Made by a program: the position numbers and the translations under genes | The notes under the pieces: generated by a model | Database searches by the model: none | Told to the model about the DNA's origin: nothing | The model's input: only the letters and a program-made list of their open reading frames with translations | In this document: one piece after another, positions 49,253-58,729 of the stretch | Layout of the letters: each line of letters starts with the position of its first letter | How positions within the stretch are numbered: the stretch's first letter is position 1 | Assembly: GCA_024680555.1 (NCBI GenBank) | Contig: JAILCC010000016.1 | Span: 186,001-250,000, forward strand | DNA length: 64,000 nucleotides | From: a bacterium | Lineage (GTDB): Bacteria; Cyanobacteriota; Vampirovibrionia; Gastranaerophilales; JAILCC01 | Reading direction: 5' to 3'

Positions 49253-50113
49253 CTATTTTGAAGAAGCTTGTTTTTTGGACGGATCGGCAGCAGTCGGCAT
49301 ATTTTGCCAATTAGCAGCCATGATTTTCTTGAACGCTTTTAATGCGGTATCTTCAAGTTCACCAAGCTCTTCTGCCTGCATAATAAGTTCTCTCAAGGGC
49401 ATCAACGCTCTTGTATCACGAAGAACACCAAGTGCCGCAGCCGCACCGGCTCTAACCAATTCGTTTTCTTCACTACGTTTCAGAACTTCTATCAATGCAG
49501 GAACTGCCTCTACGTCACCCAACTTCCCTAACGAAGTTACTGCATATATTCTGACGTTAACCCATTCATCATCCAACATTTCGATGATTGGTTTTACCGC
49601 CTTTTTGTTTCCTAATTCACCAAGCGCTCTGGTTGCATCACATCTTACGTTTACCTTGTCATGCTTCAATGAGAGAATTAACGCATCTGTTGCAACTTCG
49701 CCAATTTCAATAAGAGCATCCGTTGCAGTGATGCATACTTGACTGTTTTCATCGCTAAGAGCTTCAACCAACGGCTCTACAACGATTTCTCCGCCGAGTC
49801 TGCCTAAGGCTCTTGCAGCACGGACTCTTACGTCTACGTTTCTATCTTCTCTTAATGATTCAATAAGCGGAATAGTTGCGCTCGAATCACCAAGTTCACC
49901 TAAGGCTCTTGCCGCATATAAACGAACTGAACCATTCTTGTCATTTTTAAGAACATCAACCAAAGTTTCTACAGCTCTTAAATCGCCCATTTCTCCCAGG
50001 ACTCTTGCTGCATTATATCTGACTTTTTCAGAATTACTCGTACGCAATTCCAAAATTAGTTCATCAAATGACTTCTTTGACTGTTTTTTACGACTACCTA
50101 CACTTAAACTCAT
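49253..50113 (-). CDS. HEAT-repeat (PBS-lyase-like) protein
   Basis: 286 residues. After a basic head (SLSVGSRKKQSKKS) come about seven 31-residue HEAT repeats of the type found in phycobilisome lyases, with units such as VRLYAARALGELGDSSATIP. GGAGGAAACCC before the start at 50113 decides it; longer frames lack a ribosome site. No lyase-specific catalytic residues can be identified, and the organism shows no phycobiliprotein gene in this window. Hence it is probably a protein-binding scaffold. The 260-base stretch upstream (50114-50373) is AT-rich and shows no gene. Confidence 0.85.
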   Translation of the reverse strand: MSLSVGSRKKQSKKSFDELILELRTSNSEKVRYNAARVLGEMGDLRAVETLVDVLKNDKNGSVRLYAARALGELGDSSATIPLIESLREDRNVDVRVRAARALGRLGGEIVVEPLVEALSDENSQVCITATDALIEIGEVATDALILSLKHDKVNVRCDATRALGELGNKKAVKPIIEMLDDEWVNVRIYAVTSLGKLGDVEAVPALIEVLKRSEENELVRAGAAAALGVLRDTRALMPLRELIMQAEELGELEDTALKAFKKIMAANWQNMPTAADPSKKQASSK

Positions 50114-50373
50114 GGGTTTCCTCCAACTTAACTTTTCCATGGGGAAAGTTTTACTACTGCCTTCACTTAGTTTAATAAAAACATCCTGTGCAAAAAAATT
50201 GCCATTTTCTAAATGAAGTTTTTCTACATTTGCTGAATAAGTGTATTTTTTACATTTAATCACTCAGCAAAAACAATATTATCATATTTTTCAAAATCAT
50301 GCACTAGTTTTTTTAAAAAAGGGTATATTTTGTTTTTTTAATATTAGGTTGTATATTTGAGTCGCAACGCTTT

Positions 50374-51663
50374 TTAATTGTTAACTTTTGCAAATAATTT
50401 TTTCTGTCTAACCTCGTAAGCGTGGACTTCTACTATATTATTGCTTATATTCTTATTGCTTTCTACTACGAACTTAGTATAATTGCCGGCAACACCTTTG
50501 AAAATTTTTGCATCATCAGGTGCATTTTCAATCAGGACATGTTGGCATGCTCCTATAAGCGAATTCAAAAAGGCGTTCTGTTTAGCATCCATAAGCTTTT
50601 TGAGCCTTTTAGCTCTTTCTTTTTTTATATGTTCCGGAACTTGATTTGGCATGCCCGCAGCTTTTGTATATTTTCTGACGGAATAAGGAAATATGTGCAT
50701 ATAACTGAGAGGCATAGATTTTATGTTGTTATAAGTTGTTTCAAAATCTTCTTCAGTCTCATCAGGGAAACCAACTATTACATCTGCCCCGATATTCAGC
50801 TCTTTTATATTTTTATTAAGATAATCCAGCTTTTGAATTGTTTCTGCAACAGTATAGTGTCTGTTCATATTTTTTAGGGTTTTATCATTCACACTTTGCA
50901 AAGAAACATGCAAATGGTTGCATACTTTTTCGGAAGAAATCAGAAAATCCATAAGTTCGTCATCCAATTCTGCGGGATTTAGCGAGCCAAGTCTGTAACG
51001 CACAAGCCCTTCTACCTTTTCTACTTCTCTTAACAAATCAACGAACTTCATTTTGGGCTCCAAATCCAACCCCCATAAACCTAAATGTATCGCAGACAGA
51101 ACAATCTCTTTATAACCGTTATTAACATAATCATTTATGTTGGCAATAACATTTTCGAGTTTACTGCTTCTGCTTTTTCCACGTGTATATGGAACAATAC
51201 AGTATGAACAAAAACTATTGCAGCCGTCTTGTATTTTCAACGTAGCACGTGTTCGCTTTGATTTATGCAAATTAAATTCGTCAAAATCAGCTTTTTGCAT
51301 AAGATTGCCGACATTGCATTTGACTTCGTTATTTAAAATGTAATCGGCTATTTTTAATTTTTCAGAATTGCCAAGCAACATATATATATCTTTGTTTGCA
51401 GAAAGATTTTGACTGTCTGCTTGAGCAAGGCAGCCAGTTAAAATGATTTTTGTATCCGGCTCGGATTTTTTCAAGCGCCTTATATGATACAAAACTTCGT
51501 CATCGGCATTAGACGTTACGCTACAAGAATTAAAAATCGCATAATCGGCAGCTTCATCCGCATTTTTTTCGCAAAAGCCTATGCGCTTTAATTCTTGTGA
51601 AATATAGTCCGATTCCTGCCTGTTTGTTTTGCAGCCATAGGTATATATTTTAAAAGTTTGCAT
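50374..51663 (-). CDS. mtaB: tRNA t6A37 methylthiotransferase MtaB
   Basis: Radical-SAM enzyme that turns t6A37 into ms2t6A37; 429 residues. UPF0004 domain with YTYGCKTNRQESD, FNSCSVTSNAD and LTGCLAQ (three cluster cysteines), radical-SAM motif DGCNSFCSYCIVPYTRGKSR, then LHVSLQSVNDKTLKNMNRHY and a C-terminal TRAM-like region. KTNRQESD rather than QMNxxDS places it in the MtaB (not MiaB or RimO) group. Together with TcdA, it gives two different enzymes acting on t6A in this window. Confidence 0.93.
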   Translation of the reverse strand: MQTFKIYTYGCKTNRQESDYISQELKRIGFCEKNADEAADYAIFNSCSVTSNADDEVLYHIRRLKKSEPDTKIILTGCLAQADSQNLSANKDIYMLLGNSEKLKIADYILNNEVKCNVGNLMQKADFDEFNLHKSKRTRATLKIQDGCNSFCSYCIVPYTRGKSRSSKLENVIANINDYVNNGYKEIVLSAIHLGLWGLDLEPKMKFVDLLREVEKVEGLVRYRLGSLNPAELDDELMDFLISSEKVCNHLHVSLQSVNDKTLKNMNRHYTVAETIQKLDYLNKNIKELNIGADVIVGFPDETEEDFETTYNNIKSMPLSYMHIFPYSVRKYTKAAGMPNQVPEHIKKERAKRLKKLMDAKQNAFLNSLIGACQHVLIENAPDDAKIFKGVAGNYTKFVVESNKNISNNIVEVHAYEVRQKKLFAKVNN

Positions 51664-51702
51664 ATTAATTCTCTCCGATAAAACAATTATAGCAGCAAAA
51701 TA

Positions 51703-52605
51703 CTATCTTGTTTGCAGGAAAGAAGAAATCAAGGTCTTTTGATTATTTGAAAGATTAGGTTCAAGTCCGTTAGGTTGTTTTGCGTGAGCGGGAGATGCGT
51801 TATTTGTGGTTGCATTTCCATCTTTATGCTGACCTGCTTTTATTTTTTTTCTGGTGAAATAAATATTAAAGGTAGGAATACCGTATCCGAGAAGTGCCGT
51901 AATTCCGACAAGACTCAGAGTATTAGGTATTGCTTTAAATATTTTTGCGGTTTTAGCAAGTCCGTTATCCGCACTGCTCAGCATTTTTGTTACGGCATCA
52001 AACGCATTTTTAGTTTCTGCCGTACCCGATTTATATGCCGTTTCCATTGTTTCCAAAATATTTTGAGAATTAAATTCTTTGCCGCCAAGAATTGTCTTGA
52101 GATGTTTTATTCCTTCGTCACCAAGAGCAGAGAATGCCTTTGCAACATCGCCGCCTCTTTCTTTTATGAACTTGGCAACACCCAACGCTTTTTCAGGATT
52201 AAATTCAGCTTTTGAATACCAGTTTTTGATATTGTCAAAACCGAAATCACCAAGAGCAAAGAATTTGTTCTTTTCTGTCGCTACCGGAATTTTAGTTAAT
52301 TTATCAATACCTCTTTGTACCCAGTTTTTAAGAATTGGTACACCTACCATAGCAGTACCAACCGTAGCACCGTCACGAGTGAGAACTTCTCGTCTTTCAT
52401 GTTCATCTCTTGATTTAACTAATCTTGCGCCGAGCACAAAAGCAAAAGCAAGTATCAAAAGAGGTATTCTTGAAAGTGTACCCATTTGGTTCATTTCAAA
52501 GAATTCGCCTACTTTTTTGGGAACGACACTACCTATAGCATTGGCAGCTCTTTGGGTTACAGTCATATTTGATAAAGCTCGAGGAGCAACTTGAGGAATT
52601 ATCAT
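51703..52605 (-). CDS. Membrane protein of unknown function, paired with the next gene
   Basis: 300 residues. A hydrophobic helix near 45-65 (RIPLLILAFAFVLGARLV), a helical middle domain, and a second helix near 225-250 (TLSLVGITALLGYGIPTFNI) before a polar tail. AAAGGAGG before the start is strong. The gene overlaps the neighbour at 52602 by 4 bases. It shares the architecture of helix, helical body and C-terminal helix with that neighbour and with the protein at 55130. No recognised domain; probably lineage-specific. Confidence 0.7.
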   Translation of the reverse strand: MIIPQVAPRALSNMTVTQRAANAIGSVVPKKVGEFFEMNQMGTLSRIPLLILAFAFVLGARLVKSRDEHERREVLTRDGATVGTAMVGVPILKNWVQRGIDKLTKIPVATEKNKFFALGDFGFDNIKNWYSKAEFNPEKALGVAKFIKERGGDVAKAFSALGDEGIKHLKTILGGKEFNSQNILETMETAYKSGTAETKNAFDAVTKMLSSADNGLAKTAKIFKAIPNTLSLVGITALLGYGIPTFNIYFTRKKIKAGQHKDGNATTNNASPAHAKQPNGLEPNLSNNQKTLISSFLQTR

Positions 52606-53606
52606 TGCTTACCTCCTTTATCATTTTCCATACCGTTCAACGCAGGGTTTTTCTTTGATAATTGATAAATTTTAGGAATCATGCACAAGAAACCCGCAAG
52701 GGCTGCAGAACCACCCAAACACAGCAATCTGCGTCCGTTTTCACGGATTTTTGTAATTGAAGCTACGGTATTTTCAAATATTTCTTTTGTAATTTCCGTA
52801 CCTTTTGCTTTTATTGCATCAAAGCTCAGTCTTGCAGAAGGAATAACATCTTCCATGTACTTTCTTGCATCAAGATACAAATCTCTTGCAGTTGTATGGA
52901 CAGCATCTTTTCCCTTACCTGTGGACAGTCCGAGAGTATATTCTCTTGAACCGAAATATGAAGTGTTTATGTTTGCAATTAAATCTTCAAATGCACTAAT
53001 AGCAGCCTTTGAATCTTTTCCGGACATTTTAGTGCCAACATTTGATGTAAGTTTTTGAACAAACTCTATTTTTAATCTGTTTAAAGGCTGAATAGCAGCA
53101 TCAACTGCCGGTCTTTGTATAGCTTCATTATTTGCAATAAAGCTATCAAATATTCTGGATGCGAAAGCGTTGCATGTAGTGCTATTTTCTTTGGATGCGA
53201 ATTGAGAACCAAGATTCTTGAATATGTCTGAAAACTTGGATAACAATTTGGAATTTATCGCAGTAGCTTTGCCTAATCTTCTGCCGGCAAGGATAACTGC
53301 ACCTATCGGAATCAGGAACATGCTCGGTCCGGTAATACCCTCTCTCAAAGCTTCTTCCGCACCGGCTTCATAATTAAGACGTCCTAATTCTTTTTCGTTA
53401 CGATGAAGTCCTGCATATATACGAGGCAAAACCATTCCGCACATATCCATAATGCAGAATTCAGCGAAAAAACCGCCTTTTTCAACATGCTCCATGAGGT
53501 TTTTATTTACAGTTCCTACCTTATTCCAAAAACCCCTAAAGCTTGTATTTCTAACTGCTTTCCCTGTTAAAGCAGTGTTATTGCCAATATTACTGTTAAC
53601 CTTCAT
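52602..53606 (-). CDS. SFRG-type membrane protein of unknown function
   Basis: 334 residues. N-terminal VRNTSFRGFWNKVG carries the SFRG motif that recurs in the protein at 55130. A hydrophobic helix near 95-115 (GPSMFLIPIGAVILAGRRLG) and another near 290-310 (LCLGGSAALAGFLCMIPKIY) flank a helical body. No signal peptide is seen, so topology is uncertain. It overlaps the next gene by 4 bases. Not recognised outside this type of genome; function unknown. Confidence 0.7.
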   Translation of the reverse strand: MKVNSNIGNNTALTGKAVRNTSFRGFWNKVGTVNKNLMEHVEKGGFFAEFCIMDMCGMVLPRIYAGLHRNEKELGRLNYEAGAEEALREGITGPSMFLIPIGAVILAGRRLGKATAINSKLLSKFSDIFKNLGSQFASKENSTTCNAFASRIFDSFIANNEAIQRPAVDAAIQPLNRLKIEFVQKLTSNVGTKMSGKDSKAAISAFEDLIANINTSYFGSREYTLGLSTGKGKDAVHTTARDLYLDARKYMEDVIPSARLSFDAIKAKGTEITKEIFENTVASITKIRENGRRLLCLGGSAALAGFLCMIPKIYQLSKKNPALNGMENDKGGKQ

Positions 53607-53787
53607 GACCTTACACTAAACACTTCATACACGTGTAACAACACAAGTAAATCAAAAAAATTGCCCCTTAGTACATTTTTAATGAATAATTCTTAATAAA
53701 TTTTTACATACAATCACTCCTTAATGCGAGAAAAAAGTCTTGAAAACTCATATATTTGCAGGACTGGAATTTTTTGCAAAATACTGT

Positions 53788-53793
53788 TATACT
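53788..53793 (+). promoter_or_regulatory. Candidate extended -10 promoter of the pilin-like gene
   Basis: TGTTATACT, 33 bases before the start codon; -35 weak. It lies in the 219-base divergent gap with the SFRG gene. Confidence 0.4.
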
Positions 53794-53825
53794 TATAAAG
53801 GTGATAGTTTTAAATATATATATTT

Positions 53826-54647
53826 ATGAAGAGAAAAGCATTCACATTAGCTGAAGTACTGATTACGTTATTACTTATAGGTGTAGTAGCGGCGTTCACC
53901 ATACCTGTTTTTATATCAGAATTTAGCAAAAACAAATGGACACTGGCATTCAAAAGGTCTTTTGCGGAAACATATAATGCCCTGGGGCGAATTGCACTTG
54001 ATGAGGATTGTGCAAAGAGTCTTACGTGCACAAATATATTCAGAGGCGGACAAGATGCTTCGACAATGGAATTAGGCAAGAAACTTGCCAGCACTATGTC
54101 AACAGCAAGAATATGCGGCAAAGGCGAAAAAGAAGGAGCAGTTACCGACCAATGTTTTTCACACGAAATCAGCATAGGTCTTTCCGGCGGAAAGAAGCAA
54201 ACATTGTATCAAACCATGACTGAAAGTGAAAGCGGTCAAATCGGCTTTAACGATAGCAACCCATTTTATACATACATTACCACTCGTGGTGTTTCTTATG
54301 CCGTATTCAGCTTTGGGTTGAACTGTTTAAACGCAGTAACCGATGAGAACAGAGAACTCGTAAATACATATATAGATTGGTATGTACACGAAGCAGATAA
54401 GCCTGACAACCAAATGTTAAGCCTTTGCGGCTTTATCGTTGTTGACGTAAATGCAGACCAACCTCCCAATATATGGGGAAGAGATGTTTTTGGTATTTGG
54501 CTCACAGACAGAAGTGTATTGGGTGTATATCCGTTTGGCGGTGATTATGACAGACAATTTGGCGGCAAATGCAGCTATAACGCAAACGGAGATACAAGAG
54601 GATGTGCCGCACAAATAATCAAAGACGGATGGGTAATGAAGTACTAA
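53826..54647 (+). CDS. Prepilin-like protein (type IV pilin family)
   Basis: 273 residues. The N-terminus MKRKAFTLAEVLITLLLIGV then VAAFTIPVF is a class III prepilin leader and helix; cleavage is expected after the basic KRKA, with Glu in the fifth position of the mature chain (FTLAE). The globular part is large, with several cysteines, and ends GDTRGCAAQIIKDGWVMKY. Such pseudopilins build or decorate type IV pili or type II secretion pseudopili. No pilus machinery gene is nearby. It is followed after 3 bases by ispF. Confidence 0.85.
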   Translation: MKRKAFTLAEVLITLLLIGVVAAFTIPVFISEFSKNKWTLAFKRSFAETYNALGRIALDEDCAKSLTCTNIFRGGQDASTMELGKKLASTMSTARICGKGEKEGAVTDQCFSHEISIGLSGGKKQTLYQTMTESESGQIGFNDSNPFYTYITTRGVSYAVFSFGLNCLNAVTDENRELVNTYIDWYVHEADKPDNQMLSLCGFIVVDVNADQPPNIWGRDVFGIWLTDRSVLGVYPFGGDYDRQFGGKCSYNANGDTRGCAAQIIKDGWVMKY

Positions 54648-54650
54648 ACG

Positions 54651-55133
54651 ATGAGCAATTTAAGGATTGGTCAAGGCTTTGACCTGCACAGGTTAACGGA
54701 AAACAGAAAACTCATACTGGGCGGAGTTGAAGTTCCGTACCATTTAGGCTTACTGGGGCATTCTGATGCCGATGTACTTACGCATGCAATTATGGATGCA
54801 ATGCTTGGAGCATTAAGCCTCGGAGATATCGGTCTGCATTTTCCTCCGGAAGATGACCGCTACAAAGATATCTCCAGCATAAAGCTTTTGCGCTATGTAT
54901 TGGGACTCATTGAAAAAAACGGCTATAAAATTATAAATATAGACAGCACCATTCTTGCGCAACGTCCGAAACTTCGAAACTATATCCCAGAAATAAAATC
55001 ATCACTGGCATCTGCTCTTGAAATAGATACCGAATGTGTTTCAGTAAAAGCAACCACCACTGAAAAGTTGGGAGATATAGGTAAAGGCTTAGCAATTGCA
55101 GCAGAAGCAGTTATTTTGCTAGAAAAAATCTAG
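54651..55133 (+). CDS. ispF: 2-C-methyl-D-erythritol 2,4-cyclodiphosphate synthase
   Basis: Fifth step of the MEP isoprenoid pathway. 160 residues: IGQGFDLHRL (Asp and His zinc ligands), ILGGVEVPYHLGLLGHSDADV (metal ligand His), LGALSLGDIGLHFPPEDDRY, and VSVKATTTEKLGDIGKGLAI at the end. Zinc-dependent trimer. It overlaps the 3' end of the convergent SFRG gene by 4 bases. Confidence 0.96.
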   Translation: MSNLRIGQGFDLHRLTENRKLILGGVEVPYHLGLLGHSDADVLTHAIMDAMLGALSLGDIGLHFPPEDDRYKDISSIKLLRYVLGLIEKNGYKIINIDSTILAQRPKLRNYIPEIKSSLASALEIDTECVSVKATTTEKLGDIGKGLAIAAEAVILLEKI

Positions 55134-56863
55134 CATTTTTTAGCCGGCTTTACATCCCTGTTGTTATTAAATAATCTTACAACCTTGTCAGCAAGCGGCG
55201 TAGCAAGAACAGGACCTAAATATCTGAACGCAAATGTTACGGTCAGAAGTTGTCTTGCGCACTTCCAAGCTGCTTCGTGGTCGTAGTTTAATTTATTATC
55301 CATCAATCTTGAATGTGTCTTTTTAAGTGCATCAAATATGGGTGTTGCAACTCTGTCAATTGCCTTTGTGGCAAGCAGAGAGAACATTGCAACGATTGCC
55401 ATGTTGGTACATAATGTAGGCTTGCGTTCGGGATCAATTTCTTTATTTCTTATGGTATTAAATATGTACAAGCTGCTTCCGAACAATGCGGCAATTTGAG
55501 GAAGATTTGATGCAAAGAAGTCATTATCCCACTTAGAAATTATCTTGCCTGCTTTATCACGGTCAAAGACCTTCATTCCATATTTATTTACTTCCGCTCT
55601 GGTTAAAAGATGGTTTACTCTGTTTGAAAACAGTTTTGAACCCGCAATAAAATCAAATATCTTACTTAAACCCGTAGCCAAGGGCTTTTGATATCCGTTT
55701 TCATATATTTTTCCGGGAATTTTTGTTATGGATGACATAACGGAAGAACCTCCCGCAAACGATACGGATTGAGCTTTCGTATTAAAGTTAGAGAATGTCG
55801 TACCTTTAATATTTTGCATTTGCGGAGCATTCTGACTCTTTACATCGGGAGATGTTTTTAATGTTTCAGGTTTTGCCGCAACGGACGGAGCAGGTGCGTT
55901 CTGTTTATTTTTGTGTCTGCGTCTTGACCTTTTGTGGTTCGGGAACACAAGGCGCATAATCTTAGGAATTGCCCAAATTGTTACACCTGCAGTAAGCGGG
56001 AATAAAATAATTTTACTCGTGTAGTTGATAAGGAATTTGGCTTTATCCGCCCCTGCAGAAGTCTTTAATTTATAAGCACCTTCTTTCATAAATTCCAAAG
56101 AATCGTGAATTAAATATTTCTTTTTCTCGGGTACTCCATTATTTTTTACTGCCTCAAAAGATTCTTTTATCTTATCTGAAAATCTTGTTGCCAAACTCGT
56201 CCAGCCTTGACGAACAGATGCATCATCACTGCTTGTAACCTGATCAATGTACTGTTTGCCGTTTTCTTTCAAATATCCTTTCAAGAAGCCAAACAGATTT
56301 TTATCATCCCTTACCGCAGCATCAAATGTTGCTTTATCTGGGATAATCTTATGAGAAACGAGTTCAGAAATTAAATCCGCATTCTTCTCATCTCTATAGA
56401 AATTCTCAAATGCGGATTTTACGTTTTTACCATTTACATTTATCAAGATATTATCAATCGCTTTGGTGATTGGTCCGAATGCGGCATAAGCAAATGCCAA
56501 ACCGGAAACCCCGCTCGCTATCGAATGGGCGGAAGCATATTCCTTATCCTCCATTTTTGCGCCCGGAGTAGCCAAAATCGTTAAAGGTCGGGCAGTACAC
56601 GTAACCAACAGGGCGATAAATGCCTCATACAATCCCGGATTTTCAATTGACATTTTTAAAAATTTATTTAAAGTGTGTCCGGAAAGTATTTTTTGAGTTC
56701 GTTGGTTTGAAACAAGACCATTGGCAAACCTTTCAGCCATTTGGTCGAGTCCTCTGAAGCTTGTAGATTGTTTGTTATCAAAATTCGCATAATTCGCCTT
56801 ATCGTCCTTTTGCTTGGAATTAAAAGGGAAATTACCTATACTGTTTTGATAAGAAATTTTCAT
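55130..56863 (-). CDS. Large SFRG-type membrane protein of unknown function
   Basis: 577 residues. N-terminal QSTSFRGLDQMAERFANGLV shares the SFRG motif with 52602, and an inner copy SVSFAGGSS occurs after a basic, Pro/Ala-rich linker (about 310-345). Hydrophobic stretches lie near 80-100, 115-135, 275-300 and 475-510. The N- and C-terminal halves each resemble the 300-residue proteins at 51703 and 52602, so this may be a fused double version. Start at 56863 (AGGCTGTAAG upstream). Not recognised; function unknown. Confidence 0.7.
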   Translation of the reverse strand: MKISYQNSIGNFPFNSKQKDDKANYANFDNKQSTSFRGLDQMAERFANGLVSNQRTQKILSGHTLNKFLKMSIENPGLYEAFIALLVTCTARPLTILATPGAKMEDKEYASAHSIASGVSGLAFAYAAFGPITKAIDNILINVNGKNVKSAFENFYRDEKNADLISELVSHKIIPDKATFDAAVRDDKNLFGFLKGYLKENGKQYIDQVTSSDDASVRQGWTSLATRFSDKIKESFEAVKNNGVPEKKKYLIHDSLEFMKEGAYKLKTSAGADKAKFLINYTSKIILFPLTAGVTIWAIPKIMRLVFPNHKRSRRRHKNKQNAPAPSVAAKPETLKTSPDVKSQNAPQMQNIKGTTFSNFNTKAQSVSFAGGSSVMSSITKIPGKIYENGYQKPLATGLSKIFDFIAGSKLFSNRVNHLLTRAEVNKYGMKVFDRDKAGKIISKWDNDFFASNLPQIAALFGSSLYIFNTIRNKEIDPERKPTLCTNMAIVAMFSLLATKAIDRVATPIFDALKKTHSRLMDNKLNYDHEAAWKCARQLLTVTFAFRYLGPVLATPLADKVVRLFNNNRDVKPAKKC

Positions 56864-57099
56864 CTTACAGCCTAATACCAACTACAATCATTTTAAAATA
56901 AAACATGGTTTTTTTTGCTAGTTTATTTTTTATTTGAAACAATTTGTTACCTATCAAGTGTAAAATGTACATTTTATCTGAATTTATGTTTTTGTAGAAA
57001 ATTAAGAATGTCTAAAATCAATGTTAATTTTTGTAAATCAAGTATTGAATAAATTTTTTCTCAGGTTTTAAATAGGTGTTACCACATTTCGAGTTTTTT

Positions 57100-57900
57100 A
57101 TGGCAATTGCATCAGAAAAAGTAAATAAAAACCTCTTGCAGCGTTTCATTAGCATTGTTGAGCAGGACAAAAAAAAGAAGGTACCTGTTATAAAATTTAT
57201 CAGACAGGGATTCCCGCTTGAACTTGCGCAAAAATTTGCTAAAAAAGAAAAACTCGTTCATTTTATCGGCGTTACGGGTGAATCCGCTTCGGGTAAATCA
57301 ACCTTCGTCAAAACGATTATTCGTAAAATTCAAGCTATTGAAACAACCAAAAACAAATCTATTTTAAACTTTATCAGCACAGATAATTACTTTAATGACA
57401 TATCTGAAAAAATTAAAAAGCATGGTTCATTCGATAATTTTTTACTTAAAGAAAATTATAATCCTGATGCCCCGACAAGCTTTAAACTGGACTTAATGAA
57501 GCAGCATCTTCTAAAACTATCTCAAAGAAAAAATGTTTATATTCCGGAATATAAGATTGACGGAACAGGCGTAAGTGTTGAGAATGCAATACTTATTGAA
57601 GCTGCTCCGGTTATCATGTCGGAAGGAATTGCCGTATTTTATCCAACAGTGAGAGATTTATTTGATATCAGATTTTACGTGGAAGTGGATGACGAAATAA
57701 GATTGGAAAGATATTTAAAAAGAGCTATAGCCTGCCGTAATCAAACCGAACTTGATGCAATTAAACAATATGAAACCATAAATAAATCAGCAAAAATACA
57801 TCTCAGACCGCAAAGAAAATATGCGGACGTAATTATTAACGGAAATGCCGAAATCTCTGACATTGAAGAAATCACTGAACAGTTTATTCGTTGTTTCTAA
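57100..57900 (+). CDS. Uridine-kinase-like P-loop kinase
   Basis: 266 residues. P-loop HFIGVTGESASGKSTFVKTI, FISTDNYFNDISEKI (the Asp/Tyr of uridine kinases), YNPDAPTSFKLDLMKQHLLK, IPEYKI and IMSEGIAVFYPTVRDLFDIR followed by FYVEVDDEIRLERYLKR. These match the Udk/phosphoribulokinase family. An N-terminal extension of about 60 residues (ASEKVNKNLLQRFISIVEQD) is unusual and may bind a partner. Uridine or cytidine phosphorylation is likely but not certain. Ribosome site is weak (GAG). The 3' end overlaps tyrA by 17 bases. Confidence 0.8.
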   Translation: MAIASEKVNKNLLQRFISIVEQDKKKKVPVIKFIRQGFPLELAQKFAKKEKLVHFIGVTGESASGKSTFVKTIIRKIQAIETTKNKSILNFISTDNYFNDISEKIKKHGSFDNFLLKENYNPDAPTSFKLDLMKQHLLKLSQRKNVYIPEYKIDGTGVSVENAILIEAAPVIMSEGIAVFYPTVRDLFDIRFYVEVDDEIRLERYLKRAIACRNQTELDAIKQYETINKSAKIHLRPQRKYADVIINGNAEISDIEEITEQFIRCF

Positions 57901-58729
57901 AATTATTTTTGCCCGAAGAATTGTAGAGGTTTGCTCTTGTTGAAATAATTCCGTCTATATTATTATCAAAATAATCTTGGTCGAGAAGTTTTTGCGCATT
58001 ATTTACAACATCTTCAAGTGCATGCCTTATGTTGTCTTTATTTATAACAAGCATATCTTTTGCCATGACTTTATTTGAGAGTGCCAATCTTGTGGTATCT
58101 CTAAATCCGCTTGATGCAAGTTTTAGAGCAGAATTATTATCTTTTGCAGACAAAACAAGACTCTGAGAAATTAGCATGGGAAGATGACTAATCAGTGCAG
58201 TAGCTTTGTCATGCTCTTGCGCATCCATAACAATCGGAAATGCCCCGACAAGCGTAATTATAAGCTCAAGCAGCTTTATGTCATCATTTTGAGTTTTGTC
58301 CGTAGGAGTCAAAACCCATGCCGCACCTTCAAAAAGTTCTGCAAAAGAAGCCTTATAGCCACTGTTTTCAGTTCCCGCCATTGGATGAGACCCCAAAAAA
58401 CGACACCCGTTTATGCCGCCAATTTCAGAAACAATATCATTCTTCAAACTCGCCACATCGACATAAAGAGCAGTTTTATTTATTGCAAAGAGCTTTTTTA
58501 TAACGTTAACCGTTTGAGATATCGGGGAACATACAAAAATCAGGTCGCAATCCGCCAAAATTTCAGGCGACTTAGAGGCATTTTCGTTTAATAAGGACAA
58601 TGTTTCATCATTCGAAGTGCAGGCAAATAACTCTGCGCCGCCGACCTTAGAAAGTGCTTTATACAAGGAGCCGCCAATTAACCCGAGCGAATATATCCCT
58701 ATTTTAAAATTATCCTGCAACTGTTGCAT
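57884..58729 (-). CDS. tyrA: Prephenate (or arogenate) dehydrogenase
   Basis: 281 residues. NAD(P) site FKIGIYSLGLIGGSLYKAL, then LIFVCSPISQTVNVI, the active-site GSHPMAGTENSGYKASFAEL, and AQEHDKATALISHLPMLISQ. It makes the tyrosine precursor from prephenate or arogenate; which is used cannot be told from these motifs. The start lies inside the end of aroF (20-base overlap), so translation is coupled to the DAHP synthase gene. No ACT domain is present, so feedback control must lie elsewhere. Confidence 0.92.
   Translation of the reverse strand: MQQLQDNFKIGIYSLGLIGGSLYKALSKVGGAELFACTSNDETLSLLNENASKSPEILADCDLIFVCSPISQTVNVIKKLFAINKTALYVDVASLKNDIVSEIGGINGCRFLGSHPMAGTENSGYKASFAELFEGAAWVLTPTDKTQNDDIKLLELIITLVGAFPIVMDAQEHDKATALISHLPMLISQSLVLSAKDNNSALKLASSGFRDTTRLALSNKVMAKDMLVINKDNIRHALEDVVNNAQKLLDQDYFDNNIDGIISTRANLYNSSGKNNFRNNE

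Noticed and set aside
49253-50113. Phycobilin lyase
   Set aside because: Only the HEAT repeats are shared; no phycobiliprotein or pigment gene is present in the window.
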